Source of the DNA: Rhyacophila brunnea
Taxonomy: Eukaryota > Arthropoda > Insecta > Trichoptera > Rhyacophilidae
Direction: 5' to 3'
Length of the DNA stretch: 64,000 nucleotides
Assembly: GCA_022495005.1 (NCBI GenBank)
Contig: JAGYXB010001802.1
Coordinates: 217,545-281,544 of the forward strand
Shown here: piece by piece, positions 11,400 through 22,573 of the stretch
Layout of the letters: every line of letters begins with the position of its first letter
Position numbering within the stretch: position 1 is the stretch's first letter
Notes under the pieces: generated by a model
Databases searched by the model: none
Told to the model about the DNA's origin: nothing
Seen by the model: only the letters and a program-made list of their open reading frames with translations
Position numbers and translations under genes: made by a program

Positions 11400-12129
11400 T
11401 GATACCGGCCTTTCTCCTTCGAGGAGAATGGTGAAGGCCGTGTCACTAGCAGGCCAGAAGCGGGGTGGAATTGAGAGAAACGCACGTTGTGGTTGCTGGC
11501 AGGAGTTTATTATATCGCTATACAGGGTATTGTCGTTGGCGGTTGTAGGTAATGGCGATTTGGCGGGTCGCAGACGCGGGTCACTGGCTGGAGATGCTTG
11601 TTGGTCGAGGTAAGAGTCAGGGCTTGCGGCTCGGGTGCTGCCGACGCGGTCTTTTCTTTTGCTGGTGATGCTGTGGCTTTTCGGTGTCCGAGGCAAGAGA
11701 GTCAGGGCTTGCGGCTTGGCGTGCTGCCGACGCGGTCTTTTTGGCCGGACATCTTGTGGCTCGGGATGCTTAAGGCTTGGCTTGCCGCCGACGCGGTCTT
11801 TTTGGCTGGATATCTGTGGCTTGAGATGCTGGCAGTTCGGTGTTCGAGGCGAGAGAGACCTTTTTCGCGCCCATCCAACTGACAGATCTTCGGCGTCCTG
11901 TTCGTCTGTCGGTTGCCAACATCCCTGTTTTACCGACGAATTGACTAGTAAGTGGCGGCGCTTTCGGTAGACCACGTCTGTTTTGGCGGGAGCGCGGACG
12001 AATTTGAATTTCAGATTTTTGAGGCTGGCCCCGCTCGGTCGAGGGTTGCGAGAACCGCGAAGAGTGGACGTAGGCTGTGGTGTTTTGGGAAAGATGCTGG
12101 TTCGAGGGGGAGACCTTCATCTGGTATCA
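11400..12129 (-). mobile_element. Solo LTR, GC-rich, 4-bp target duplication
   Basis: The 730-bp unit begins TGATACC and ends GGTATCA, and is flanked on both sides by ATAC (11396-11399 and 12130-12133). On the minus strand it carries 'AATAAA' about 100 bases before its end, as expected in an LTR. It is far richer in GC than its surroundings and has internal near-repeats built on 'gacgcggtctttttggc'. The open frames inside (194 aa minus, 111 aa plus) are by-products of this composition. No internal retroelement sequence is attached. A 4-bp duplication suits a gypsy/BEL-type integrase; the family is not identified. Confidence 0.8.
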
Positions 12130-12211
12130 ATACTATTGTCAACGAAACCATTATGACCAATAATATTATCAATAAGTATGTAAACCTAATGAATCTAAAA
12201 AACTAAAAATC

Positions 12212-13163
12212 CTATTCCTGTAACAGTGCCTTCCAATTTGTCGCTGTTTTTTGTGCCGTCATAACAAACGCAGGTTCACGTATTTTCATACCTCGTTCGA
12301 TACGGCTATCTGCCAGCTCTGGAAGAAATGAGTGCATGTAAAAGTAAGTCAGGCAGGGTATGACTTCTTGCTCAAAACTTGGATCACGATATAATCTTAC
12401 AACTTCTATTCCACTGTCAGCATATAAAATTAGATCGCAAAAGTCTTTCATTGCGATATACAGTTGACCTTGTATTTGAAACCAGTAATTGTGAGTCTTT
12501 TTCAGGCAAAGGGTGGAATCAACGACATTGATGCAAACATTATTTTCTAGAGCTGCTACCATAAATTCGTTTGTTGCCAATTGAAGGAAAATATTTAACC
12601 TCAATTATTCTATTATTACCTATTAACCCATCTGGACTTGCGCCTAAAAATGCTAAATATTTCCTTATGAAAAGGCCACATTCCTCAAATTTTACATTAT
12701 TTTTCTGTTCGTATAAGTGAATAGCCACACTTTCATTATTTGTACCATATATAATGTCTTTGGTTACAACATGACCATTGAAAAGTAAATTTATGACAGT
12801 ATTGTGTTGCGGAGTACAATCCCTCATTTTGAAAATGTTTCCAAATTTGGAAGCTGTCAGTCTTTTGCGTCTGGCTTCAACCCACAACGGATTGTTAATT
12901 TGTCCAACTGTTTTCAATTGCAATTGTTCGCAATCCGCCTCAGAAGAAACCTCCGCTCGCAAAGTCTGTAAAATACTATTCATTTTATCCTGTAATTCAG
13001 TTTTAGATGTATCAGGGTTAGCGGCATTAGGTCCGTATTCACAATCTGGTTCAATATTCGTATTGACATGCACTCTTTTATATGATGAATTAAAATTTAA
13101 ACGCCCGGCTTTGAGAGTGCTTTTACGTTGGATCCGTCTAAGTACCATTTTTTGTGGTTTCAC
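12212..13163 (-). pseudogene. YqaJ / lambda-exonuclease-like nuclease domain of a DNA transposon, frameshifted
   Basis: The frame 13163-12540 contains 'WVEARRKRLTASKFGNIF', 'GASPDGLIG' and 'IIEVKY'. The overlapping frame 12604-12212 continues with 'YWFQIQGQLYIAMKDFCDLI' and 'YFYMHSFLPEL'. Together these match the PD-(D/E)XK core of YqaJ-type exonucleases (D in SPDG, E and K in EVK, Q in QIQGQL), which are common in animal DNA transposons. A frameshift near 12560-12600 separates the halves. It is the C-terminal part of the protein whose middle and N-terminal parts lie at 13.2-13.55, 15.6-15.95 and 16.4-17.1 kb. Confidence 0.75.
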
Positions 13164-13199
13164 CAGGTGATTACCCAGTTATAATTATCTTTGTGTAAA

Positions 13200-13712
13200 T
13201 TTATAATATGAGCTGAACCCATTGTGTGGACTATACCTGCACCAAAGCATCTAGACTCGTACCTAGCTTTTACTTTTAGAAAAGTCAACTCTCTTCCCAC
13301 CAGTCAATTTACTGACCAACGCCATTTATAACTCTCTGCAGAGTTTGCGGTAATGTTGGTTGTTAATCTATCAGCTTTGCGTATTATTACATCTAGATGG
13401 AGACGTATGTCAGACATTACATGTGATTTTTCTAAGTACGGAACGTGGTTTATTTCAGGATCTTTATTCTTGCAATATTCTGCCTGACATTCTGAGTGGC
13501 TTCCAAACACATGATTCGGGCCAATTTTCAAATCCGTTTTTAATTGGTTAACTCTCTTAATTGCACCACGTACACTACGTCCCAGCCTTCAGACGTTTGA
13601 TTTCTTTTCGCAATAAAGTGTGACTGTGAGTCATATTTTATATTATTGGCATTTTGTAGAGTTTACTTGTGTAACATTTCACAATATGATTGGCACATTC
13701 CAATTTTCCTAT
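13200..13712 (-). pseudogene. Transposon protein, middle part (upstream of YqaJ)
   Basis: 'KIGPNHVFGSHSECQAEYCK' and 'ADRLTTNITANSAESY', followed after a stop by 'GGKRVDFSKSKS'-like sequence, are blocks that precede the nuclease in this family. Stops and a small frame change separate it from the YqaJ part. Toward 13712 the match to the plus-strand relative at 10905-11000 continues ('atcaaacgtctgaaggct') and then ends where the LINE begins. Confidence 0.65.
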
Positions 13713-13713
13713 T

Positions 13714-15590
13714 TTATACCCAAGAAACCAGATCGACCACATTTTGGTCAAAGCGAAATACCGGCTATACTGCTAGACGTGCGGACATATAGAGGTGCAG
13801 ACATCCACAGTGACCACGAACTCTTGGTCGGGAAATCCCGTATAGACCTCAAACGAGACCCAAAACCCAAAAGGACGGTCAGACTCGATGTGGAAAAACT
13901 GAAAAGTACCTGTGTGCGTGCAACCTATGAGCTGGAGCTGAATCGCTGACCTCCATTGCATCCCTTCGATATTCCGTCGGAGATCACCGCCCTCGGAATC
14001 ACTACTGCATCGGGATTCTGCGAAGATCCTCCGACAACTGCTGAAGTTAAAGAGGCTGTCAAAAGACTGAAGCGCAGGAAAGCTCCTGGAGATGATGGCA
14101 TCCATGCAGAATTTCTGCTCTGCGGACTGAGCGCTGTATTGCCGTCCTTGTGTGACCTTCTGCACGAGGTGTGGGAAAGAGGAGCAGTGCCCCAAAGCCT
14201 GGAGGGATGGTACCGTTGTTACTCTGCACAAAAAGGGTAACCCACAAGACTGTAATAATTACAGAGGAATCACTCTCCTCAGCGTTCCCGGGAAGGTGTT
14301 GGCGCAGATTCTCCTGTACAGGATTAGAAGTCCCATGCTGGAGGTTTTGCGTGCGCAGCAGAGTGGATTTGTGCCGGGGAAGTCCTGCTCGGAGCATATC
14401 TCAACTCTCCGATGCCTCCTGCAAGAGTACCAAGAGATGAATATACCTGTCGCCTGCTGCTTCGTGGACTATGAAAAGGCATTTGACAGTCCTCATCGTG
14501 AATCTTTGTGGCAAATTCTGCTAGGCTATGGTGTCCCACAGAAACTGGTAGCCGTGATAAGTGCTCTCTACACCAATACAGAGTGTCGCGTGAGAGCAGC
14601 CGGAACATCCTCTGACTTCTTTGAAATCACGTCAGGAGTCAAGCAAGGATGTGTACTTGCGCCCTTTCTTTTTATCATCATGATGGATTTCATAATGCGT
14701 AAGACGGTTTGCCCCGACAGTGGGATACGCCGACATCATGATGACACAAGCGATCTATGCGAAGAAAAACTGTGCGACTTGGAGTATGCAGACGACGCAG
14801 TCGTGTTTGACTCGACGATTGAAAGGTTGGAGGTGACCGTGAACAGGCTCGCTGCGAACTCGAAACGTGTGGGTCTTCATCTGAATGCGGCTAAGACCAA
14901 ATCCATGTGCAGTGGTGCATGCATCGACGCCGACACTCCTCTCCGGGTTTCCGGTCGGCCCGTCGAGCTGGTGTCCAGATTCAAATACTTGGGGACCACG
15001 GTTGCCGATGATGGTGGTATTTCTGGTGAGCTTGGAATCCACATGGGTGTGGCGGGCTCTGCGTTCAACCAGTTTGGAGTCGCAAGGAGGTCAAGGCTGT
15101 ATTCTGTGAGGACCAGATGTCGTTTGTTTAACGCGTGCGTGCTACCTGAGCTCCTGTATGGCTGTGAGACATGGCATCTTACTAAGCTTCAAGAGTCTCG
15201 GCTTTTGAGCTTTGAGAATCGATGTCACCGCCGAATCTTAGGAGTACATTGGTACGACCGCGTTACAAACACCCGAGTTCGTGAGCAGACACAACAGCCT
15301 TCGGTGATTGAAGTTATCACGAAGAGACGATTTACGTGGTTGGGACACGTATTCCGGATGCCGCCAAAGAGTGCGGCACTTCGTACCCTTGTGGCACAGC
15401 CTCAAGGATTCCGTCGCTGTGGCCGGCCCTCCCTCACTCTGCAGCGGTGCTACAAAAGCGACCTACGTGCTGCAGGTCTGGCATGGCGGGAGGCGCAGGA
15501 GTTGGCGATGGACCGAAGGAAGTGGCGCCAACTTGTGCTTGCCCTATGCCCCAATGTTGGGACGTGACAGGGTGGAAGAAGAAGAAGATA
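13714..15590 (+). mobile_element. 5'-truncated LINE (APE endonuclease end plus reverse transcriptase), RTE/BovB-like
   Basis: It opens with the last part of an APE endonuclease ('DVRTYRGADIHSDHELLVGK', preceded by an 'IDHI'-like block), then 'KRRKAPGDDGIHAEFL', then a 471-aa frame (14152-15567) with RT blocks 'CCFVDYEKAFDS', 'SGVKQGCVLAPFLF' and 'LEYADDAVVF' (catalytic YADD). Its C-terminus has the 'FTWLGHVFRMP', 'WREAQELAMDRRKWRQLV' signature. A frameshift at about 14210 separates the head from the RT. The 3' end is 'gaagaagaagataaa'. It has split the minus-strand transposon gene, whose coding sequence resumes on both sides. The clade name rests on remembered motifs. Confidence 0.8.
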
Positions 15591-15591
15591 A

Positions 15592-15950
15592 AATATGGAG
15601 CTCTCTCTCGTACTCTAGCGAATACACTCGAATCTCCATCTCCAATCAAAAATTTAACCCATACCTTATGTTGATCAAACATATATTTCAAACCTTCCAC
15701 TATAATGTTCTGTTCCATACCAGTAGATGGGCTTGAATAAGAAATATTACACTGATGCTGATGTTTTTCATTTTTACTAATTGAACATAATATATGACAA
15801 TATTTGTTTTTAACACCCAATCTATAATCTAAGCACCCAAGTATATAATTTTACAGTGTGTTTACCTATTATGCAGGCCACACCAGAATTTGCAGAAAAA
15901 ACTATGTCCATAACTTCGTTTCGACCATCCTCCATCAACAATTACTGTAA
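15592..15950 (-). pseudogene. Transposon protein, Mutator-like transposase part
   Basis: Reading backward it contains 'DGGWSKRSYGHSF', 'NKYCHI', 'MEQNIIVEGLKYMF' and 'FLIGDGDSSVFARVRERAP'. This is the block order of the Mutator-like transposase domain that often sits N-terminal to YqaJ in insect and cnidarian transposon proteins. Stops interrupt it. It ends abruptly in the poly-GAA tail of the LINE, so the LINE inserted between this part and the part at 13.2-13.7 kb. Confidence 0.7.
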
Positions 15951-15959
15951 TATATGGGT

Positions 15960-16397
15960 ATCCCTCGTCAATTTCATCAGTTTCTACAGCTAATTATTCT
16001 TTTTCGCTGCTGGACGACGGTGCCGACGGTGCTGCTTTACGGTAGCGAATCATGGCACCTTACGAAGGCTCAGAGCTACCGTATACTGAGCTTCGAAAAC
16101 AGATGTTTGCGACGAATACTGGGTGTGCGGTGGTATGACTTTAGGAGCAACGAGGAGATAAGAGAACGCACCAAGCAGCCTCTCATAACGCTGAAAGTGA
16201 AGAGGCGACGTTGGACTTTGCTCGGCCACGTGCTGCGGATCCCAGAAGAGAACTTCAACCTGGCTTGCCTGTTCTTCAAGCCGACCGGATTCCGGCGGAA
16301 GCAAAAAGACTGGCGAGCGACAGGGATTCTTGGAGAAGCCACGTGGTGTCCATATGCTCCATCTAAGGGGCGGATATGGCCAAAGAAGAAGAAGAAT
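15960..16397 (+). mobile_element. Second LINE fragment of a related family (3' end only)
   Basis: 'LLYGSESWHLTKAQSYRILS', 'FENRCLRRILGVRWYD' and 'WTLLGHVLRI' parallel the C-terminus of the LINE at 13.7-15.6 kb ('YGCETWHLTKLQESRLLS', 'FENRCHRRILGVHWYD'). It ends in 'aaagaagaagaagaataag'. It interrupts the same minus-strand transposon gene a second time and matches the scrap at 8.8-9.0 kb most closely. Confidence 0.75.
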
Positions 16398-16407
16398 AAG
16401 AATTCTT

Positions 16408-17200
16408 TTTCCAATTGTATATTTTGGTCATTTGATCACTTAAACGGCTTTTCTACGACGTCGCCACCTTTTTTTCATGTTTTCGGAAGCTGACACAACA
16501 CATGGATGGAATGTTCATTATACAGCATAATTCTTCAGCCTGACTATGCTTAGACCAACATTCAAAGCACCCCATACAAATGACGTACTTATTTGCATTT
16601 GATTTAGGTGGCTCCGTATGTACAGTAGGTAGCTGTTTTTTCACAAAATCAGCATTCAAAGTGCAATGTTGACAACAGCCCATATTTCACTTCTCGCAGC
16701 AATGTGAATTCCCCACCCGTAAGGCTAATGGATGCAATGAGATTTCTTTAATCTGTTCGATAAAATATGCAATGTTAACAATGCGTCTTCCGGAAGGTGT
16801 GTATTTCTGAATGAATGACTTGGTTGGTTCGCTCAACGATCAACGGTGGCAAATTGTCGCTGTCATCAGTCATCGTAATAGCTAAATGCTCTTCATACAA
16901 CACTGGTTTCTCTATCATGGACGCTTGGCCCGTGGTTGACGTACCTACCTGACTTACTCGATTTGGATTGGAATACCTACGTTCGCAACACGGGATTCGT
17001 AGAAATGGTATTTTCAAAAAATGACGAAGATATCGGCATCTATTGCCAACGATGCATTCTCTTTTCAAGTTTTTGTAATATCGATTGCGGTTGGTATGTA
17101 ATTTCTGCATCAACTGGGACTGGTTGGACTTCTTTTTTTTTCTATTTTTTCTTCTGTCTTTGAAGACATGCGTTCACGACGTTTTTTTCAAGTTTTTTGA
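16408..17200 (-). pseudogene. Transposon protein, N-terminal part
   Basis: Reading backward: a basic N-terminus ('QKLHTNRNRYYKNLKREC'), then 'GRRIVNIAYFIEQIKEI', then a Cys-rich block ('MGCCQHC', 'VICMGCFECW'). 'GRRIVxI' followed by a Cys cluster is the usual opening of the Mutator-like/YqaJ proteins. A stop (TGA) lies before 'MGCC' and another after 'KKVATS'. It is dead, and is separated from the next part by the LINE fragment at 15.96-16.40 kb. Confidence 0.65.
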
Positions 17201-17250
17201 CAGTTACAAAAAACATCAAAATACGACAAAAATGCATGCCTTAAGTTTAA

Positions 17251-18420
17251 GGGGCCGCTGAAGAGCTTGACATTCAAATATAATTTACTATAAAAAAGAC
17301 CTCGGCGTCGTAAGTACGTTAATTTAAATCGACCTTTTCGCAAAAATCACTAATCATCGAAGATTTTATTTCAAGAAATATTATTATTATTTTTTATATT
17401 GTTTGCCGCTGAACATTATTATTATTTTATAAACACCTGCAAGATATACGCCGATCAGAAAACAGGGCTGTCAAAATAATATTATGTAATATAATATTTT
17501 TAAAATGTTAATTTCATCATAGTTTTTAATCAAACCTGTGCAAGTACGTACTGATAACTTGGGTGGATTTTGTAGCAAACATACTATTGATATATATATT
17601 ATACGGGTATATTATTATTATAACCCAATTCAAATTGAACATAGGTTGATACTCAAATACTATTATAGTATGTTTATGATTTCAAGAAAATAAGACGATG
17701 GTATAATTAATCCATATCAATTATTTGAAAACATTACATTCGCACTTTGCAAGATAACATCAAAATGTGTATATACTTATCTAAATGACGAAAGACATTC
17801 ATGAGTGAGCACGGCTGAAAGCTTGGAAATGTGTTTTTTTCTATTTCAAAATCTTTTAATTGTGTATTATTTTATTACAGATTCAAGGCCAACTAATAAA
17901 AAATACTGTTTGTTTCTACGAATTAAAAAAGAAAGGAAGGAAGATGTGTACAAATCACGGCAATCAGAAAGGCCGGCAAATATGGCCGACAATGCGTGAT
18001 ACACAAACATAAAATACACAAAATTACAAACACATTCGAAGTTTGCCGCACACGTACAGACCACGTGATATTTGTTTACGCAAAATCGTCGCTTTTCAAA
18101 ATGGCGAATTTGATTGCCAGATTTTACTGCGATGAATCAGTATGTTCCTTATTGTCTTTTTTTATTCGTAGGTTTGCTTACTATGTACACCGAGAAATTT
18201 CCATTTATAAAATCGGAAACGATTTTTACAGAAGAGTTTTGGAATATAATGCAACCAAACCTGGAAAAAATTCTATCATGTGTGTTGACTTCCTGAATTA
18301 GTTAACCCCAGGTCCATGCCACTACGTGAATCACAGTAGACATTAAGCCATTTCCACACTGGCAACCTCATTAAATGTTACGATACTTACCATAATTGCT
18401 TAAGAAATTTTACGATAATT
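17251..18420 (+). mobile_element. TTAA element carrying a YqaJ C-terminal piece, copy 0
   Basis: It starts 'TTAA|ggggccgctgaagagcttg' (TTAA 17247-17250) and is a diverged relative of the three elements at 24.77, 35.93 and 45.72 kb. It has a splice-like acceptor 'tattttattacag' before 'IQGQ', then an inserted MITE, then 'TIFTEEFWNIMQP', which are YqaJ C-terminal blocks. Only the left half of the small hairpin element seen in the other copies is present (from 18354), after which similarity ends. No right TTAA end was found. Confidence 0.65.
17916..18171. mobile_element. hAT-type MITE inside the YqaJ exon, copy 0
   Basis: Ends 'ctacgaattaaaaaag' and 'cttttttattcgtag' are inverted. The flanking 8-mers are gtttgttt (17908-17915) and gtttgctt (18172-18179), a near-perfect 8-bp duplication as left by hAT transposases. 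It breaks the YqaJ reading frame between 'KKYCL' and the 'TEEFW' block. Confidence 0.7.
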
Positions 18421-19090
18421 ATCATAACTAGCTGAGCCAGCTGGCTCTCGCCAGTCTGTCTCGCTAGGTCTTGCAGACAGCTTTTCATCATAGTGACTTG
18501 GTGTCGGATTTTAATATAATAATTGTAAAGCGTGTATAGACGGCGCCATAGTTTTCCCTTCGGGATGGATTTTCATTCACGTCAGACAATTGAAAATTTA
18601 TCTGATTTGTCAGTTTTATGATATGCATGTCGTCACTGCAAATACAAATTTGGAGTCATGTGCGTAGTCTATTCTGGAGTCTGGCCTTCTCAATATCATC
18701 TGACACCATTTCAGGCTGCTAAGCCTAGCAAAACAGCTGGCAATCGCCGATTGCTACCACTGTCATTTTAATTTTAATACAATATATGTGTAGGTATGTG
18801 CATTTAAATATGATAAATAGTTATACATCTCAATCGTGATTATCATAAATAGCGATCCAATATAACGCGAATATTAATCTCTTTCGGGTCCCATTTACAT
18901 AATAGAAAAAGGTTAGCAGCATAAAAAATAAATTTAAACATTATTTTGTTTTATTGTCTATAAAAAATAAATGCTTGGAGTCATAGAATAATATTTTAAA
19001 AATCATATTTTGTTTTAAAAATTAACCTTAAACAATATAGTTTCCCGGTGCGATAAATAATGAAGCAATACATATTATATCTGATAAGAA
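18421..19090. other. No gene recognised
   Basis: AT-rich sequence with a local dyad 'agctgagccagctggctctcgcc' near 18430. No frame longer than about 60 codons resembles a protein, and I see no transposon termini. Confidence 0.5.
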
Positions 19091-19112
19091 TAGGATGTGG
19101 AATCAGCTTAAA

Positions 19113-19144
<32 letters not shown>

Positions 19145-20850
19145 TTGATGACGATAATGATGATATAAATGGGTAGGTATATAAAATCACAAATTTTAAA
19201 AAAAATGCAGTTTATATGACCAAGAAGAGTAGAATTAGGTTGGGATAACCTTCATCCAGCAGTGGATTAATATTGGTTGATGATGATAATGACGATATTA
19301 TGAATGGGTTAATATAACATCAGCAATTTTGATAAATATAGCAATTCATATGACCGACAGAAATTCAAAGAACTTAGAGAGGCCTTCATCCACCGGTGGA
19401 TTGATTCAGGCTCATAATGATAATGGAAATATAAATAGATATAATATAATATAATATCACCGATTTTGATAAATACAGCAATTCAAATGACAGAAAGGAG
19501 TAGAATCAGGCATGGGAGGCCTTTATCCAACAGTAGATGGGTTCAGGTCAATGATGATAAGGATGATAGAAATAGGTATAATATAGTAGTAGAATCAGGT
19601 TGCGGAACCCTCCATCCAGCAGTGGATTGATTCTGGTTGATGATGATGACGATATGAATATATAGTAAAATGTAATATCACCGATTTTGATAAATACAGA
19701 AATTCATATCACAGAAAGGAGTAGAATCAGGCTAAGGAGGCCTTTATTAAGCAGTGGATTGGTTCAGGTCGATGATGATGATGATGACGATATGAATATG
19801 TAAATAAATATAATATCAACGATTTTGATAAATACAGAAATTCATATGACAGAAAGGAGTAGAATCAGGCTAGCGAGGTATTTATTAAGCAGTGGATTGG
19901 TTCAGGTCGATGATGATGATGATGACGATATGAATATGTAGATAAATATAATATCTCCGATTTTGATAAATACAGCAATTCACATGACAGAAAGGAGTAG
20001 AATCAAGCTAGGGAGGTCTTTATTAAGCAGTGGATTGGTTCAGGTCGATGATGATGATGATGACGATATGAATATGTAGATAAATATAATATCACCGATT
20101 TTGATAAATACAGAAATTCATTTGACAGAAAGGAGTAGAATCAGGCTAGGGAGGTCTTTATTAAGCAGTGGATTAATCCTGGTTGATGATGATGATGATG
20201 ATGATGATTATATGAATATGCTGATAAATATAATATCACCGATTTTTATAAATACAGGGATTCATATGACAGAACGGAGTAAAATCAGGCTAGGGAGGTC
20301 TTTATTAAGCAGTGTATTGGTTCAGGTCGGCGTGATTATGATGATGATGACGATATGAATATGTAGATAAATATAATATAACCGATTTTGATAAATACAG
20401 AAATTCATATGACAAAAAGGAGTAGAATCAGTCTATGGAGGTCTTTATTAAGCAGAGGATTGATCCTGGTTGATGATGATAACAATATGAATTTGTAGAT
20501 AAATATAGTATCACTGATTTTGATAAATACAGCAATTCATGTGATAGAAAGGAGTAGATTCGGGCTAGGGAGGCCATTATCCAGCAGTGGATTGGTTCAA
20601 GGATGATAAGATGGATAGAAATATGTATAATATCACAAATTCGTTAAACCAATAGTAGTAGAATCAGGTTGCGGAACTCTTCATCCAGCAGTGGATTGAC
20701 CCTGGTTGATGATGATGATGATTATTATGACGATATGAATATGTAGATAAATAGCATTAGAAATTCAATACTGTCAAGAATACAATCAACGTAGAGAGGC
20801 CTTCATCAAGCAGTGGATTTATTGAGGCTCGTGATAATAATGGCATTATA
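19091..20850 (+). repeat. Minisatellite, about 14 units of ~132-144 bp, built on a LINE/SINE tail
   Basis: Each unit has 'gagg(c/t)ctt(c/t)at(c/t)(c/a)agcagtggatt', then '(gat)n', then 'gatatgaatatgtagataaatataatatcaccgattttgataaata' and 'cagaaaggagtagaatcagg'. The 'agcagtgg' core falls at about 19126, 19258, 19750, 19888, 20026, 20164, 20308, 20451, 20583 and 20687, with spacing near 138 in the centre. The core resembles the 3' tail of abundant lepidopteran retroelements. The 85-aa frame with a poly-Asp run inside is a by-product of (gat)n. Confidence 0.85.
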
Positions 20851-21105
20851 AATATGAAGATATTGTCATGTGTCTAGACTGAGCATTGGAGATAAAGAAA
20901 GGTAATCAACGCTATTTTATTTATTTCCCTTGGCACGCTGTGGGTGTGTATACTTATTCGCAACTTTCACCATTTCGCTTTGCTGACATTCCATTGACAA
21001 ATTTGACTAGTGCAGGGCTGGCTCTCGAGTCTCCGTTTGGTAATAATTTATAATTAAATAATATGTCATCTCACCAACTGATACTTTCAATATTTTTCTT
21101 TTTAG

Positions 21106-21960
21106 TTTGCCGCTGGAAGCTCAGTAACTGCCAGCATTGCGAGACGCAAATCATTGACGGAGAATACTGATGTACAAGATACTTGGGAGGACATACAGAT
21201 TGACGAACAGGATATTAAGAAAGATGTCCGAGAATACATAGAAAGGTTTAGCGATATAAACGCCTGTTGGCTGCTAATCGTGATATTTCTCAATCGAATG
21301 TGGGAAACCCTGAACTATTAGAGGCTGTTATGAAATTAGAAAATAAATCGTTTTATAAAAATAATTTTGTGTGTATTATTTGTTTTGATTATTTCGGATC
21401 GTTCGACCTACTGAAGTTTCACAAATTATTACATGGAAATACATCGACGAAAATAAGTCATTCAGGTGAAAAAAAGTTTAAATGCGATGTCTGCAATTAC
21501 TCATGTGTACAGTGGCATGAAGAAACATAAAATAACTCATTCGGGAGACAACCAATTTAAATGTGATGAATGTAATTACTCAACTGCAAGGTCAAGTGAC
21601 ATGAAAGCACATAAAATGACTCATTCTGGAGAAAGGCCATTTAAATGCGATGTATGTAATTACTTATGTATTTACTTCCTTACTTTATTAAATCCTTAAT
21701 ATCAGAGGACTTTTGGAATACAGTGGACAGAGAAAAGTTCCCATTTTTGAAAAAAGCGGCATATAAAATTGAATCATTTTTCGGTTCGACATATTTATGC
21801 GAATCATTGTTTTCAAACATGAAATTAATAAAATCAATATATAGATCTCCACTCACTGATGAGCATCTTTATGATTGTTAGCTAACAGGATTATCGTCAT
21901 ACTCTCCTAATTATGAGTTACTGGCCAATGATATGCAATGCCAAAGATCACATTGACATA
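21106..21960 (+). pseudogene. C2H2 fingers joined to hAT transposase C-terminus, unit A
   Basis: After an acceptor-like 'ttctttttag' comes an unidentified acidic segment ('TWEDIQIDEQDIKKDVREYI'), then C2H2 fingers ('FVCIICFDYFGSFDLLKFHK', 'FKCDECNYSTARSSDMKAHK'), then 'ISEDFWNTVDREKFPFLKKA', 'FFGSTYLCESLFSNMK' and 'SPLTDEHLYDC', the dimerisation end of a hAT transposase (ZBED/SCAND3-like). Frame changes occur before the first finger, in finger 2, and at the finger/hAT junction near 21670, and a TAG follows 'LYDC'. Dead in this form; a former finger-transposase fusion is possible. Confidence 0.65.
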
Positions 21961-22231
21961 TTGATATTCTATTTTTTATAAAATGTTTTCTTTGTATTTG
22001 TGTTTTTTGTTTACTTTGTTTACGTTTTGCAAATACATTTCTCTGTGTGTATGCAATTTGAATAATAGTTTTATTATTTTGAAACATTTTGTTTATTATT
22101 TATTAATAAATTATGAATATAAGAAAATAAATTATGGGAAAATGAGTAGTTATGGAAGGAGTTTGTCAATTAAAAATAGGTGGTGCCCGCCACCCTACCG
22201 ATATTTTAGAATGTGCTCTAGAGTACACAAA

Positions 22232-22246
22232 GGTTGGGAACCCCTG
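22232..22246 (+). mobile_element. hAT 3' terminal repeat, unit A
   Basis: 'ggttgggaacccctg' is the 3' terminus of many hAT elements (inverted: CAGGGGTTCCCAACC) and lies about 290 bases past the hAT C-terminal coding sequence. The matching 5' end was not found, so only the 3' part of the element remains. The same terminus ends at 32006 in unit B and at 43193 in unit C. Confidence 0.6.
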
Positions 22247-22573
22247 GCGTACACTATTTGAAAAACGCTACTGTAGAGCGTCACACTGCCTTTATCTTTA
22301 GCGATAGGTAGGGGGCACGTCAAAGATCCTAGCCTGGAGGCCCGCTTCAGGATGTGTGGGGCATGCCTACATTAATGCATTTCGTTTTGTCAATATGACT
22401 CAAATTATACCTCTTCAAATTCATATGTTGCGAACATTTGAACTCGAAATGTCCACACTTATAAAGTTTTTAGTTTTTAAATTACAGGCTGTTCTACGTA
22501 AAAAAAATCACATCATCTACATTTAAAGGGTTTTTCACGACTGTCATCTTACGACGAGTCATCCTATGCACTC

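Noticed and set aside
11391..11975. 194-aa Pro/Arg/Ser-rich minus-strand frame
   Set aside because: It lies inside the solo LTR, is built from internal repeats, and has matching open frames on the other strand; GC-rich composition explains it.
19091..20850. CRISPR-like array
   Set aside because: Spacing is regular, but the whole ~138-bp unit is repeated, not short repeats with unique spacers, and the DNA is eukaryotic.
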